From the NCBI GenBank assembly GCA_016931575.1, contig JAFGEO010000088.1, forward strand, positions 1 through 64,000: DNA of 64,000 bases, in the 5' to 3' direction. The DNA comes from Bacteroidales bacterium (GTDB taxonomy: Bacteria > Bacteroidota > Bacteroidia > Bacteroidales > UBA10428). Shown here in pieces: positions 54,238-63,976 of this stretch. Made by a program: the position numbers and the translations under genes. Below the pieces are notes generated by a model. It had not been told where the DNA came from. It worked only from the letters and a program-made list of their open reading frames with translations, and did no database searches. The number at the start of each line of letters is the position of its first letter. The first letter of the stretch is position 1.

Positions 54238-55023
54238 TTATTTTTCCCAGTTTCCTGTCATATTTGGTCTTGTCAGTGATCCTACTTTCAGGAGGTCTGA
54301 ATTTGTGATTCTCCTGCGGTTAACTATGTAGTTAATTACCATTTGATTGTTCATCCCTTCGAATAGTTTCTTGTATTCTATGTCGGCCTGGAAAACGTGC
54401 TCCTTAACACCGGCACCGGTGGTAATAACTGCAGTTTTCATATTGAACTCATATTTCCCATTTGAGAATGGAACATACTTGAGGGAGTCGATGGGGTAAT
54501 CCTTGCCAAAAATTTCATTGAGTACAAGCACCTCAACAACAATCTCTTCCAGCATTCCGAGTTTTGCAGCATTTGCCTTGTCCGGGAACGAGTCGGCATT
54601 CCATTCAACTCCGGGAATCGTATTATAATCAATTTTGGTAATATGGTCATACTTAACAAAATTGATCAGGGAATCCAATGTCGGAGCATAGTTCGGAATG
54701 GTATCCTTCTTCATGTCATAAGCAATATTTTCTTTTGCTCTCCTTGCGGCATCGCGCTCGTCCATTACCTTTTTATGGGCTTTCTGGGCTTCACGGATAT
54801 CTATCAGACGTTGAATTGCAGCATTTTCTCTTTTTTCACGCTCTTTCTCAAATTTAATGGGAACATTGATGCGTTCTACAAGCTTATAACCAACACCAAT
54901 AGCCAGTATTACCCAGATAATTGATAGATAAAGCGTTGTTTTTGGGTATTTCATCCCTAAAAATATAGATACAGCACCTAGTACAACTGCTGCCACTAGA
55001 ATGTAAATCGAAAACAGGAACAT
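54238..55023 (-). CDS. Membrane-anchored coiled-coil protein of unknown function
   Basis: A 261-residue protein with two N-terminal membrane helices (about 3-23 and 29-49) and a charged coiled coil (about 58-105, KFEKEREKRENAAIQRLIDI and on). A soluble domain follows with no recognised motif (KITKIDYNTIPG-like and SLKYVPFSNGKYEFNMKTAV text). It lies 11 bases upstream of the DUF3822 gene in the same direction, so the three genes are probably one operon. Similar proteins appear in Bacteroidetes beside DUF3822, but none has a known role. Confidence 0.7.
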   Translation of the reverse strand: MFLFSIYILVAAVVLGAVSIFLGMKYPKTTLYLSIIWVILAIGVGYKLVERINVPIKFEKEREKRENAAIQRLIDIREAQKAHKKVMDERDAARRAKENIAYDMKKDTIPNYAPTLDSLINFVKYDHITKIDYNTIPGVEWNADSFPDKANAAKLGMLEEIVVEVLVLNEIFGKDYPIDSLKYVPFSNGKYEFNMKTAVITTGAGVKEHVFQADIEYKKLFEGMNNQMVINYIVNRRRITNSDLLKVGSLTRPNMTGNWEK

Positions 55024-55122
55024 AGTTTATCTTTGTTTATTATATAATTACTTGTTTTGAGTAGCTGCGAATTTATAAAAAAAAATTAGATTAGAGGGAT
55101 AAAAGCGCTATTTGATAAAGGA

Positions 55123-56535
55123 ATGATAGTAAATCATATGAGCTCTCTGATATTATCCCGCCTGGCCGGAGAGCAGACCCCTTCACAGGAAAGTATGGCG
55201 ATAGCATTATCTGAATTTACGATGAATTCCTCAGAAGATGCCCTGCTGATGGTCCGGGGATATGCGGGAACTGGGAAGACCACGATGGTAAGCGCTTATG
55301 TGTCAATGCTTAATGAAGTGAAAATGAAATCGGTACTGCTGGCGCCTACAGGCCGGGCAGCCAAGGTGCTCTCATCTTATTCCGGACATCCTGCCTATAC
55401 CATCCATAAAAAGATATACCGGCAACAAACCTCCAGGGACGGAATGGGACGCTTTGTGCTGGACCGTAACCTTCACACACGGACGATATTCATTGTGGAT
55501 GAATCCTCGATGATCGCAGGGAACCGACAGGAAAATTCGCTCTTTGGCTCCGGAAGTTTGCTGGATGACCTGATTGAATATGTTTACAATGGGAAAGGCT
55601 GCAGGCTAATTCTGGTTGGGGATACCGCACAGCTGCCGCCGGTAGGTCTTGATGTCAGTCCGGCTCTGGCCGAACCATCCCTCAGGATCTATTCCGACAC
55701 GCTCATAACGGCTGAACTGACGGAAGTCGTCCGGCAGAAAAAAGAATCAGGCATCCTGCACAATGCAACCAGACTGCGCAAAAAAATCGAACTTGATGAC
55801 TATTCCCTGCCTTTATTTGAGCTTTCGGGTTATAAGGATATTCAACGGCTAAGCGGCGAGGAGCTGATTGAAACCCTTGATCAGTGTTACCGAAATTACG
55901 GCATGGAAGATACCATCATCGTCAGTCGTTCAAACAAGCGGGCCAACAAGTATAACGAGGGCATCAGGAACAGCATCCTCTACCGTGAATCGGAGCTTGC
56001 CCAGGGCGATTACCTCATGGTCGTAAAGAACAATTATTACTGGCTGCGCGAGGATGAGAAGCTTGATTTCATTGCCAACGGGGATATCCTGGAGGTGGTG
56101 CGGATAAAAAAGCACTATGAACTATACGGATTCAGGTTCGTGGAATGTACCGTGCGCCTTATCGACTATAATACGGAGATCGATGCCAAGCTCATGCTGG
56201 ACGTGCTCACCGAAGAAGCCCCTGCACTCACCACCGAAAGAAATAAGGAACTCTTCTTCGCCGTACTGGAAGATTATTCCCAACTAAAAACCAAAAGGAA
56301 ACAGTATGAGGAAGTCAGGAATAATGAGTATTTCAATGCCATACAGGTAAAATATGCCTATGCCGTCACCTGCCACAAATCGCAGGGAGGCCAGTGGAAA
56401 GCAGTCTTCATTGACCAGGGCTACCTGACGAAGGAAAACATCGACCGGGAATACTTGCGGTGGCTGTATACCGCACTGACCAGGGCCACAGAAAAGGTTT
56501 ATCTGGTGAATTTTTCGGATTGGATGTTTGTTTAG
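55123..56535 (+). CDS. RecD-like DNA helicase / AAA ATPase
   Basis: A 470-residue superfamily 1B helicase. Motif I is GYAGTGKTTMVSAY (about 46-59), motif II (Walker B) is IVDESSMI, motif III GDTAQLPPVG, and the C-terminal motifs are YAVTCHKSQGGQW and WLYTALTRATEKVYLV. It lacks the long N-terminal part of RecD2 and is typical of the stand-alone short form found in Bacteroidetes, likely a 5'-3' helicase in repair or replication restart. It is divergent from the DUF3822-rsmD operon. Confidence 0.88.
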   Translation: MIVNHMSSLILSRLAGEQTPSQESMAIALSEFTMNSSEDALLMVRGYAGTGKTTMVSAYVSMLNEVKMKSVLLAPTGRAAKVLSSYSGHPAYTIHKKIYRQQTSRDGMGRFVLDRNLHTRTIFIVDESSMIAGNRQENSLFGSGSLLDDLIEYVYNGKGCRLILVGDTAQLPPVGLDVSPALAEPSLRIYSDTLITAELTEVVRQKKESGILHNATRLRKKIELDDYSLPLFELSGYKDIQRLSGEELIETLDQCYRNYGMEDTIIVSRSNKRANKYNEGIRNSILYRESELAQGDYLMVVKNNYYWLREDEKLDFIANGDILEVVRIKKHYELYGFRFVECTVRLIDYNTEIDAKLMLDVLTEEAPALTTERNKELFFAVLEDYSQLKTKRKQYEEVRNNEYFNAIQVKYAYAVTCHKSQGGQWKAVFIDQGYLTKENIDREYLRWLYTALTRATEKVYLVNFSDWMFV

Positions 56536-56555
56536 CAATGCGATGTATCGCGTCT

Positions 56556-56972
56556 CTACTCTCCAATAATCTTCACCAGCACCCTTTTTCGCCGTTTGCC
56601 ATCAAACTCGCCATAAAAAATTTGCTCCCACGGACCAAAATCCAGCCGGCCTTCGGTAAGGGCACAGACCACCTCGCGGCCCATGACGGTGCGTTTCAGG
56701 TGTGCATCGGCATTATCTTCATAGCCGTTATGCTTGTATTGAGAGTATGGTTTCTCGGGAGCCAGTTTTTCCAGCCAGACCTCATAATCGTGGTGCAGTC
56801 CGGATTCGTCGTCGTTGATGAAAACGCTGGCGGTAATGTGCATGGCATTGACCAGCACCAGCCCTTCCCGGATGCCGCTTTCCTCAATGCAGGCCTGAAC
56901 ATCGGGGGTGATGTTGATCAGTTGTCTTCTCTTGCTGGTGTCGAACCAGAGTTCTTTGCGGTATGATTTCAT
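56556..56972 (-). CDS. YjbQ/UPF0047 family protein
   Basis: A 138-residue protein of the UPF0047 (YjbQ) family: [20 protein letters not shown] near the C-terminus is the conserved signature, preceded by [20 protein letters not shown] with metal-ligand-like histidines. YjbQ of E. coli has weak thiamine phosphate synthase activity in vitro, but the true role is unclear. The internal ATG at 56972 was chosen because the family begins with [10 protein letters not shown]-like text; 23 earlier codons overlap the phosphoglucomutase gene. Confidence 0.88.
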   Translation of the reverse strand: MKSYRKELWFDTSKRRQLINITPDVQACIEESGIREGLVLVNAMHITASVFINDDESGLHHDYEVWLEKLAPEKPYSQYKHNGYEDNADAHLKRTVMGREVVCALTEGRLDFGPWEQIFYGEFDGKRRKRVLVKIIGE

Positions 56973-56985
56973 TCTAACAACCTGC

Positions 56986-58731
56986 TTACCCAATCCCCAG
57001 ACTCTTCTTAATATTCTCAATCCGCTCATCCAGTTCGGCATTGACTTTTGCGAAATCGGCTTTTCCGGCCAGCTTTGTTTTTACGCTGAAATAGAATTTG
57101 ATCTTGGGCTCGGTGCCGGATGGCCTGACAGAGATCTTGGATCCGTCCCCGGTAAAAAACTGGAGTACGTTGGATTTTGGCAGCGTAATGGCGGATGAGG
57201 TGTTGTTCACCACATCTTTCAGTTCGCCATACTGGTAATCGGCGATTTTGGTAACTGTTGATCCGTTGATGGAGTAGGGGGGATTGTTCCTGAATTCCTT
57301 CATCATCTGCTGGATGGCTTCGGCGCCTTCTTTTCCCTTCTTCACTACGGAGATCAGGTCTTCCTTGTAGAATCCAAACTCTACATAGATATCCAGGAGC
57401 ATCTCATAAAGCTTTTTGCCCTGGCTCTTTGCCCAGGCAGCAGTTTCCGCGATCAGTGAGCAGGAGATGATGGCATCCTTGTCGCGAACGAATTCACCTG
57501 CCAGGTAGCCGTAGCTCTCCTCACCACCACCGATAAAGGTCAGCTCGCCTTCTTTCTGCTTAATGATGTCGGCAATGAATTTAAATCCGGTCAGTACATC
57601 GTAATGAGGTACTTTGTATTTGGCGGCAATATCCGCCAGCAGTTCGGTGGTTACGATGGTCTTGACAATGTATTCTTTGCCTTTCAATTTTCCGTTCTCC
57701 GACCACTTGGTCAGCAGGTAGTTGATCAGCAGGGCAGCAGTCTGGTTCCCGTTCAGGATCACGAACTTTCCTTCTGTGTTTCGGACGGCAATACCCACCC
57801 TGTCAGCATCCGGGTCGGTGGCCATGACAAGCTCTGCATCCTCGGCCTCAGCTTTGGCAATTGCCATGGAAAGGGCTGCTGTTTCTTCCGGGTTGGGAGA
57901 ATGAACGGTCGGGAAGTTCCCGTCGACCACATCCTGTTCCGGAACGTGGATGATATTGGTAAAGCCGAGTTTGGCAAGCGACATGGGCGCCAGCTTAACG
58001 CCGGTACCGTGGATCGGGGTATAGACGATCTTCATGTCCTTGTACTTTTTGATGAGTTCAGGAGAAAGCGACAGACCTTTTATCTTGTCGGTATAGATCT
58101 CGTCAAATTCATGTCCCAGGATCTCAATGGCGCTTTCGTCGCCATCCCATTTCACCTCATCAACCGACCTGATATTCAGCACTTCGTTAATGATGTTTTT
58201 ATCATGTGGGGCGATGATCTGTCCCCCGTCATCCCAGTAGGCCTTGTACCCGTTGTATTCTTTGGGATTGTGCGAAGCTGTGATAACCACACCGGTCTGG
58301 CACCCATAATAGCGGATGGCAAAGGAGAGCTCAGGTGTGGGCCTGAGGGCATCGAACATATAAACTTTAAATCCGTTTGCCGCGAAGATTTTCGCAGTGG
58401 TTTCGGCAAAGAGGCGGCTGTTGTTCCGAGAGTCATGGGCAACAGCAACCTTTATCTGGTTGAGATCCTTAAAATTCTTCAGTACATAGTTGGAAAGTCC
58501 CTGAGTGGCCATACCGACGGTATAGATGTTCATGCGGTTTGTACCCGCACCCATTATTCCACGCAGTCCGCCGGTACCAAATTCCAGGTCGCGGTAGAAA
58601 CTTTCGATCAGTTCTTTCTCATCGTTCTCCAGCAGGTTCTTTACGGCCGCTTTCGTTTCCTTATCATAATTGCCTTCCAACCATACCTGAGCCTTGGCTT
58701 TAACTTCGTTTAAAAGATCTCCTGAGTTCAT
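56986..58731 (-). CDS. Phosphoglucomutase/phosphomannomutase (phospho-sugar mutase)
   Basis: A 581-residue alpha-D-phosphohexomutase. The phosphoserine loop is [13 protein letters not shown] (about 143-155), the magnesium loop [11 protein letters not shown], the sugar loop GGGEESYGY and the phosphate-binding loop near the end [12 protein letters not shown]. The long form with [20 protein letters not shown] resembles PGM2-type enzymes. I chose the ATG at 58731 since it starts the family text; an in-frame ATG 33 codons earlier would lie upstream of the -7 box. It supplies glucose-1-phosphate, the substrate of RmlA nearby. Confidence 0.9.
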   Translation of the reverse strand: MNSGDLLNEVKAKAQVWLEGNYDKETKAAVKNLLENDEKELIESFYRDLEFGTGGLRGIMGAGTNRMNIYTVGMATQGLSNYVLKNFKDLNQIKVAVAHDSRNNSRLFAETTAKIFAANGFKVYMFDALRPTPELSFAIRYYGCQTGVVITASHNPKEYNGYKAYWDDGGQIIAPHDKNIINEVLNIRSVDEVKWDGDESAIEILGHEFDEIYTDKIKGLSLSPELIKKYKDMKIVYTPIHGTGVKLAPMSLAKLGFTNIIHVPEQDVVDGNFPTVHSPNPEETAALSMAIAKAEAEDAELVMATDPDADRVGIAVRNTEGKFVILNGNQTAALLINYLLTKWSENGKLKGKEYIVKTIVTTELLADIAAKYKVPHYDVLTGFKFIADIIKQKEGELTFIGGGEESYGYLAGEFVRDKDAIISCSLIAETAAWAKSQGKKLYEMLLDIYVEFGFYKEDLISVVKKGKEGAEAIQQMMKEFRNNPPYSINGSTVTKIADYQYGELKDVVNNTSSAITLPKSNVLQFFTGDGSKISVRPSGTEPKIKFYFSVKTKLAGKADFAKVNAELDERIENIKKSLGIG

Positions 58732-58771
58732 TGTCTGTATGTATAAGTAATGGTAAACTGTTTTGAGTAGA

Positions 58772-58803
58772 CAAAAGTAGGAAAAACCCATTATTGATTG
58801 CAA
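58772..58803 (-). promoter_or_regulatory. Promoter of the phosphoglucomutase gene
   Basis: On the minus strand TACTTTTG (58779-58772) fits TAnnTTTG, and a TTG lies 21 bases upstream (58803-58801), the expected spacing. The leader of about 35 bases to the ATG at 58731 supports that start. Confidence 0.65.
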
Positions 58804-58905
58804 CCAAATAGTGTTTATCTTGCTTAACAATATTGTACGTGCACCTGGTTTGCAAGGGTCCTCTGTCGCCGGGATTGAAATCCCAATCTACAGGAGCAGC
58901 GTTGG

Positions 58906-60404
58906 TTATTTCTCAAACTCAATTCTGAAATCATCGATATAAATTTTTTCTTTCGAAGGGTTATAAACGTAAATTTTTAGTAAGTCAGCTTGCTTAATGC
59001 TATCAGGAATATCTACTAACATATTGTATTTCAACCATTTATCCTCTTTCTTCACTTTTTCTTTTATATCGTATCGACACCAATAATTGTTGAAATCAGA
59101 TCCACTTGCTTGTATAACCAATTGTGCATCATGGTTTAAGGATGTTTGATGAAGCATTAATTCTATTGCAATATTTTTTTTCAAGCTGTCAGGAATGACT
59201 TTTAGAGGATACTCCATGGTAATACTGAAATCATGCCCTGCACCTGTTTGTGAAGACTTTTTACCCGAATAGGCAGCTTCGGTTGTTATTGTTTGCATTT
59301 GTCCCCAGACTACATGTTTATTTTCACAATCATTAAAAAAATCTGTTTGATAAGTATTGCTGTAATTCATTTTTTCGTAAAAATCATTGTGCCATGTTCG
59401 TAAAGACTCTGCAACGTTTTCTGCTATTGTTTTCCGTCCTTGTTCAGCATAATGTTCTGTAGTCCAATTCTGGTCAATAAATTGTTCATTATCCACGCTG
59501 TTTAAGTTATTAACCACTTTGATACCCTTTTTATGAAAGTAGTTTATCAGTATTTCGGCATTTGTATTAATCAAATAAATTAAATCATCCCCAACAAGTT
59601 CTTTTGCTCTTTCTGTATTTTCAGCCAATAGATTGAATACAAGGTTCCAGCCCCTGCGGTGGGCTAGTTCAATTATTTCATTAAAATCCTTTATTCTTGG
59701 GTTACTTGATGTATCTAACTGAAATCCATAAGTTTTAATATAATGACAGGCTAATTCTGAAAGCTGTTCATTTTTTGAGCCATCTGAATTTTTTATTCCA
59801 TTTTTCCACATAAATTCATCCCATTCCATAACATTTCTATGTTGAAAATTAAAAGGCAGATGAAATTTATCTTTTTTCCATTTCTTCTTAATTTGTTGTT
59901 CCCGCTCAGGTTCTGATTTATTATCATATGCTTTGAATGATAGTAAAATACGATTGAATAGTGGAGGATATGGTTTGAGTAGGACTATACTTTTTTGTAA
60001 GGATGTTTCAAGGTTTGAATAAATCCACTGAGCATTAAAAGAACGCAGGTTTAAAGTAACCACTATAGTTTTAACCTGATTTTCTTTCGGGATATTTTCT
60101 AACAAAACTTAATATATACCAGCATGGCTCGCAGGCAGAGTAATATCATAAGTATTTAATTCGGGGAAAAAGTCACCAATAAAAGCTGATATTGGTCTCT
60201 TATCCAGGTCATCAGAACGAAAAGTATTATTAGATGATTCACCTATATAGATTATATCAGCATCATTTGGAACATCTCTAACCAAATTTATAATGTCAGA
60301 GTGTTTTTGAATATCAGATTCATAAAACCATTTACTGTAGACTAAATTTATAATTACCACAATTATAAATAAGAAAATATTTTCAGGAGTATTTTTCTAT
60401 ACAT
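58906..60404 (-). pseudogene. Broken SGNH-hydrolase-like membrane protein gene
   Basis: Three pieces form one protein. The start at 60404 (MYRKILLKIF) runs into a stop after about 13 codons; one frame over, NIFLFIIVVIINLVYSKWF continues the membrane helix, then ADIIYIGESSNNTFRSDDLD is the GDSL/SGNH-like beginning. An in-frame TAA (60109-60111) follows ITLPASHAGIY; the same frame continues VLLENIPKENQVKTIVVTLN and stays open for about 400 residues. The C-terminal 130 residues look like a sugar-binding beta-sandwich (KKEDKWLKYNMLVDIPDS). Thus one frameshift and one nonsense codon disrupt a gene of about 495 codons. The gene is A+T-rich. A sequencing error is a possible alternative. Confidence 0.75.
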
Positions 60405-60411
60405 AGCCTAT

Positions 60412-60535
60412 TTAATTGAAATGTTCGATCAAGTATTGCCCGAAATTTTTAATTAAAAATACTATCATAAGCATAGAATCTGATTTCTTAAGTGTAGAAT
60501 TCGTTTTGCGTTCAGTAATTAATGTTTCAAAACAA
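60412..60535 (-). pseudogene. C-terminal scrap of a gene upstream of the SGNH-like gene
   Basis: The frame ending at 60412 reads FETLITERKTNSTLKKSDSM and LMIVFLIKNFGQYLIEHFN before its stop. SGNH-like membrane proteins are often preceded by an MBOAT O-acyltransferase, and this hydrophobic end could be the last piece of one. That identity is a guess; no start or body remains. Confidence 0.3.
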
Positions 60536-60645
60536 CCATGTCATCCTTATCAGGTTACCACACCTTCTGCCGAACCCCTGCCAATCAATCCCAGGAAGTA
60601 CTGTCAGTTCCTCCCTCGGTCGCCATAGGCTTGCCGACGGCGATG

Positions 60646-60690
60646 CAGTTCCTCAATACCACCAACACCTCATCACTCCATCAACCCCCT
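60646..60690 (+). repeat. Dispersed intergenic repeat, partial copy 3
   Basis: CAGTTCCTCAATACCACCAA and the following CATCACTCCATCAAC match the ends of copies 1 and 2. It overlaps the 3' end of rmlD. Confidence 0.4.
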
Positions 60691-61536
60691 CACAACCTTC
60701 CCCAGACTCTCCTTCCATTCCGGGATCCCAACTCCAAAATCCTCCCGGATCGCCGATAGGTCCATGACACTGTAGTTTGGTCGCCTGGCAGGCAGGGGAT
60801 AGGCTTCGGTGGGAATGGGTTTCACCCTGCATTTCAATCCGGCCTCCTTCATAACCTCTGAGGCGAAATCAAACCAGCTGCAGCTGCCTGCATTGGAATA
60901 GTGGTAGATCTGCCGGGTGGCAGTTCTTTCTTTGCCAAGTTTATGAAGGATGGCGAGCACCGCCGAGGCCAGATCAGTTGCGGAGGTGGGACATCCAACC
61001 TGGTCAGCAACCACGCCAATCTCTGTCTTCTCCCGGCCCAGCCGAAGCATCGTCTTTACAAAATTGCCCCCATGAACCGAATAGAGCCAGGAAGTCCTGA
61101 CGATAAGATGCTGCGGGTATTTCAGTACTTCCAGTTCGCCTTCAAACTTGGTTTGGGCGTAGATGGAAAGTGGTTTTGGTTTATCAGTTGGTTTATAGGG
61201 GTGGTCAGTATCGCCTCCGAACACAAAATCGGTGGAAATATGCAGCAGTCTGGCACCTGTCCGATCGGCTGTCTCAGAGAGGATAGCAGGTACATCCCGG
61301 TTGATGAGGAAGGCTTTTTCCGGCTCTTCTTCTGCTTTGTCGACGGCGGTATAGGCGGCACAGTTGACAATCCAGTCGGGTTTTTCGTCCCGAGCGAAAC
61401 GCAGGACGGCTTCTTTCTGCGTCAGGTCGAGCTCTTCGATATCCGTATAGATGAATTCGCTTCCGGGGAGTTTATCCTGCTGTTCCCCGAGAGTTCTTCC
61501 CAGTTGTCCCTTCGATCCGGCAACCCATATTTTCAT
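60673..61536 (-). CDS. rmlD: dTDP-4-dehydrorhamnose reductase
   Basis: Last enzyme of dTDP-L-rhamnose synthesis, reducing dTDP-4-dehydrorhamnose with NAD(P)H. The 287-residue protein has the nucleotide loop GSKGQLG (about 7-13), NCAAYTAVDKAE, the serine in STDFVFGG and the catalytic Tyr-x3-Lys in YAQTK. It is the last gene of the operon UXS-rmlA-rmlC-rmlD on the minus strand, 24 bases after rmlC. Confidence 0.93.
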   Translation of the reverse strand: MKIWVAGSKGQLGRTLGEQQDKLPGSEFIYTDIEELDLTQKEAVLRFARDEKPDWIVNCAAYTAVDKAEEEPEKAFLINRDVPAILSETADRTGARLLHISTDFVFGGDTDHPYKPTDKPKPLSIYAQTKFEGELEVLKYPQHLIVRTSWLYSVHGGNFVKTMLRLGREKTEIGVVADQVGCPTSATDLASAVLAILHKLGKERTATRQIYHYSNAGSCSWFDFASEVMKEAGLKCRVKPIPTEAYPLPARRPNYSVMDLSAIREDFGVGIPEWKESLGKVVRGLME

Positions 61537-61560
61537 GCTTTGTGTTTTGTCGTTATAAGG

Positions 61561-62121
61561 TCAGCCCTCAAACTTAAAATTGTTAATTGACGCTCTCATG
61601 ACGGGGAGGGCAGAATCTTTTCCTGAAAGTATGGCCTCTTCAATCGGGACTTTCCAGTCGATACCCAGTTCCGGATCATCAAAACGGATCCCGGCATCGT
61701 ATTCCGGGGCATAGAACTCATCGCATTTATAAAGAATGATGGCTTCCCCGGACAATACGGAAAATCCATGTGCAAACCCCTTTGGGATCAGTAATTGCAG
61801 TTTGTTCTCATCGGAGAGTTCCTGGCCGAACCACTGGCCGAAAGTAGGCGAGCCCCTGCGGATATCAACCGCTACATCATAGATCGTTCCCTGCAGCACC
61901 CTGATCAGTTTGGTCTGTGCCTTTGGTGCCATCTGATAATGCAATCCCCGGATCACTCCGCGGGTTGATTTTGACTGGTTATCCTGCACGAACCGGATGT
62001 CCAGACCGGCCTCACTCATTTTCTGTTCACTGTAACTTTCAAAAAAATACCCCCGGGCATCTTCAAATATCCGTGGTTCGATAAGCTTTAATCCCGGGAT
62101 CCCGGTTTCAGTTACTTTCAT
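61561..62121 (-). CDS. rmlC: dTDP-4-dehydrorhamnose 3,5-epimerase
   Basis: A 186-residue cupin enzyme. Conserved text is RGVIRGLHYQMAPKAQTKLI (with the catalytic histidine), VAVDIRRGSPTFGQW and LLIPKGFAHGFSVLSGEAII. It epimerises C3 and C5 of dTDP-4-keto-6-deoxyglucose. It lies 9 bases after rmlA. The product of RmlB, its usual partner, is not encoded in this window. Confidence 0.94.
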   Translation of the reverse strand: MKVTETGIPGLKLIEPRIFEDARGYFFESYSEQKMSEAGLDIRFVQDNQSKSTRGVIRGLHYQMAPKAQTKLIRVLQGTIYDVAVDIRRGSPTFGQWFGQELSDENKLQLLIPKGFAHGFSVLSGEAIILYKCDEFYAPEYDAGIRFDDPELGIDWKVPIEEAILSGKDSALPVMRASINNFKFEG

Positions 62122-62130
62122 TCCTGTCTC

Positions 62131-63015
62131 TTAGTCAAAGGTTATGATTTTATCATCTGCAAGCATTTGCAGATACTGCCCATACTGGTTTTTTGCCAGG
62201 GGTTTGGCAAGCTCCAGGAGTTGCTTCTTGTCGATATACCCCCTTTTATAGGCAATTTCTTCCGGACAGGATACCTTCAGTCCCTGTCGCTTTTCGATGG
62301 TGTAGATGTAGTTGGAAGCCTGAACAAGACTTTCATGTGTTCCGGTGTCAAGCCAGGCCATGCCCCTGCCAAGGACATCGACCTTCAGCCTGTTTTCTTC
62401 CAGGTAGAGCCTGTTCAGGTCAGTGATCTCAAGTTCTCCGCGTTTGGAGGGTTTAAGACTTTTGGCCTTTGCCACCACGTCATTGCCGTAAAAGTACAGT
62501 CCGGTTACTGCATAGTTGGATTTTGGCACTGCCGGCTTTTCTTCGATGCTGATGGCCTTAAGGTTCTTGTCAAATTCTACTACGCCATAGCGTTCCGGAT
62601 CCGTAACGTAATAGCCGAAAACAACGGCTCCATCCTCGAATTCCGTAACTTTGAGCAGCTCCCTGCCAAATCCGTGGCCATAGAAGATGTTATCTCCCAG
62701 GATAAGGCAGACACGGTCGTTGCCAATAAATTCCTCACCGATCAGAAAGGCTTGTGCCAGTCCGTCGGGAGAGGGCTGTTCAGCATAGGATATCTTCACA
62801 CCCCATTGGCTGCCGTTGTTTAATAGGCGCTTAAAAATAGGCAGGTCAGCCGGCGTGCTGATCACCAGGATATCCCGTATGCCGGCAAGCATGAGCACGG
62901 ACAAGGGATAATAGATCATCGGCTTATCATAGATGGGCAGTACCTGCTTCGATAGTACGCCTGTTAATGGGTACAGGCGGGTACCAGAGCCTCCGGCGAG
63001 TATAATACCTTTCAT
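62131..63015 (-). CDS. rmlA: Glucose-1-phosphate thymidylyltransferase
   Basis: A 294-residue nucleotidyltransferase making dTDP-glucose from glucose-1-phosphate and dTTP. The start [20 protein letters not shown] holds the G-x-G-T-R loop; [15 protein letters not shown] and [13 protein letters not shown] are family marks. It lies 7 bases after the UDP-glucuronate decarboxylase gene. Substrate could come from the phosphoglucomutase at 56986. Confidence 0.95.
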   Translation of the reverse strand: MKGIILAGGSGTRLYPLTGVLSKQVLPIYDKPMIYYPLSVLMLAGIRDILVISTPADLPIFKRLLNNGSQWGVKISYAEQPSPDGLAQAFLIGEEFIGNDRVCLILGDNIFYGHGFGRELLKVTEFEDGAVVFGYYVTDPERYGVVEFDKNLKAISIEEKPAVPKSNYAVTGLYFYGNDVVAKAKSLKPSKRGELEITDLNRLYLEENRLKVDVLGRGMAWLDTGTHESLVQASNYIYTIEKRQGLKVSCPEEIAYKRGYIDKKQLLELAKPLAKNQYGQYLQMLADDKIITFD

Positions 63016-63022
63016 AATGTCA

Positions 63023-63976
63023 CTAATTATTTTTTATAAAATCCTTGAAATAATTTATCGTGGCAGTAAGTCCCTCTTCAAGCTGGATCCGTGGTTCCCA
63101 GCCGAGTTTCTTCCGTGCAAGGGTAATATCTGGCTGACGCTGTCGCGGATCATCGGCAGGCAGGGGCTCAAAGATGATCTTTGATTTCGAACCGGTCAGG
63201 CGAATAATCCTTTCAGCCAGCTCAAGAATGGTGAATTCATTAGGATTACCGAGGTTAACCGGACCGATAAAGCTTTTGTCAGCAGCCATCATCCGGATCA
63301 TGCCATCGAGCAGGTCGTCAATATACTGGAAGCTGCGGCTCTGTGATCCGTCCCCATAAATGGTGATTGCCTGGTTTTGCAGCGCCTGCATAATGAAATT
63401 TGAAACCACCCGGCCGTCGTTTGGGTGCATTTTCGGGCCGTACGTGTTGAAAATGCGGATGATTTTGATCTGCACCTGGTTTTGGAGATGGTAATCCATG
63501 AACAGGGTTTCGGCACATCGTTTCCCCTCATCGTAGCATGAACGGTTCCCGATAGGATTTACATTGCCCCAGTAGCTTTCTGTCTGGGGATGCACCACCG
63601 GGTCGCCATACACTTCGCTGGTCGAAGCCTGAAGGATGGGTACTTTAATGCGTTTCGCCAGTCCCAACATGTTGATGGCACCCATTACCGATGTTTTGAT
63701 CGTCTTGATCGGATTGCACTGGTAGTGTATGGGGGAAGCCGGGCAGGCAAGGTTATAGATCTCATCTACCTCTATAAAGAAGGGTGATGTAATGTCGTGC
63801 CGGATCAATTCAAAATAGGGGTTCTGCATCAGGTGCAGGATGTTTCTTTTTGAACCGGTAAAATAGTTATCCAGGCAAATGACTTCATTTCCCTCGTTTA
63901 GCAAGCGCTCACACAGGTGGGAGCCAATGAATCCTGCCCCGCCGGTAACCAGAATTTTTTTCCTTATCCTTTTCAT
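63023..63976 (-). CDS. UDP-glucuronate decarboxylase (UDP-xylose synthase), SDR family
   Basis: A 317-residue extended SDR. The NAD loop is [16 protein letters not shown] (about 11-26); [18 protein letters not shown] and the catalytic SCYDEGKR (Tyr-x3-Lys) are the characteristic text of UXS. It converts UDP-glucuronate to UDP-xylose, which would go to a surface polysaccharide. It is the first gene of the minus-strand operon with rmlA, rmlC and rmlD as far as this window shows; an upstream gene, perhaps rmlB, could lie beyond 64000. Confidence 0.9.
   Translation of the reverse strand: MKRIRKKILVTGGAGFIGSHLCERLLNEGNEVICLDNYFTGSKRNILHLMQNPYFELIRHDITSPFFIEVDEIYNLACPASPIHYQCNPIKTIKTSVMGAINMLGLAKRIKVPILQASTSEVYGDPVVHPQTESYWGNVNPIGNRSCYDEGKRCAETLFMDYHLQNQVQIKIIRIFNTYGPKMHPNDGRVVSNFIMQALQNQAITIYGDGSQSRSFQYIDDLLDGMIRMMAADKSFIGPVNLGNPNEFTILELAERIIRLTGSKSKIIFEPLPADDPRQRQPDITLARKKLGWEPRIQLEEGLTATINYFKDFIKNN

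Noticed and set aside
57604-58713. A 369-codon open frame on the plus strand opposite the phosphoglucomutase gene
   Set aside because: It mirrors a strongly conserved housekeeping enzyme on the other strand and shows no protein-family text.
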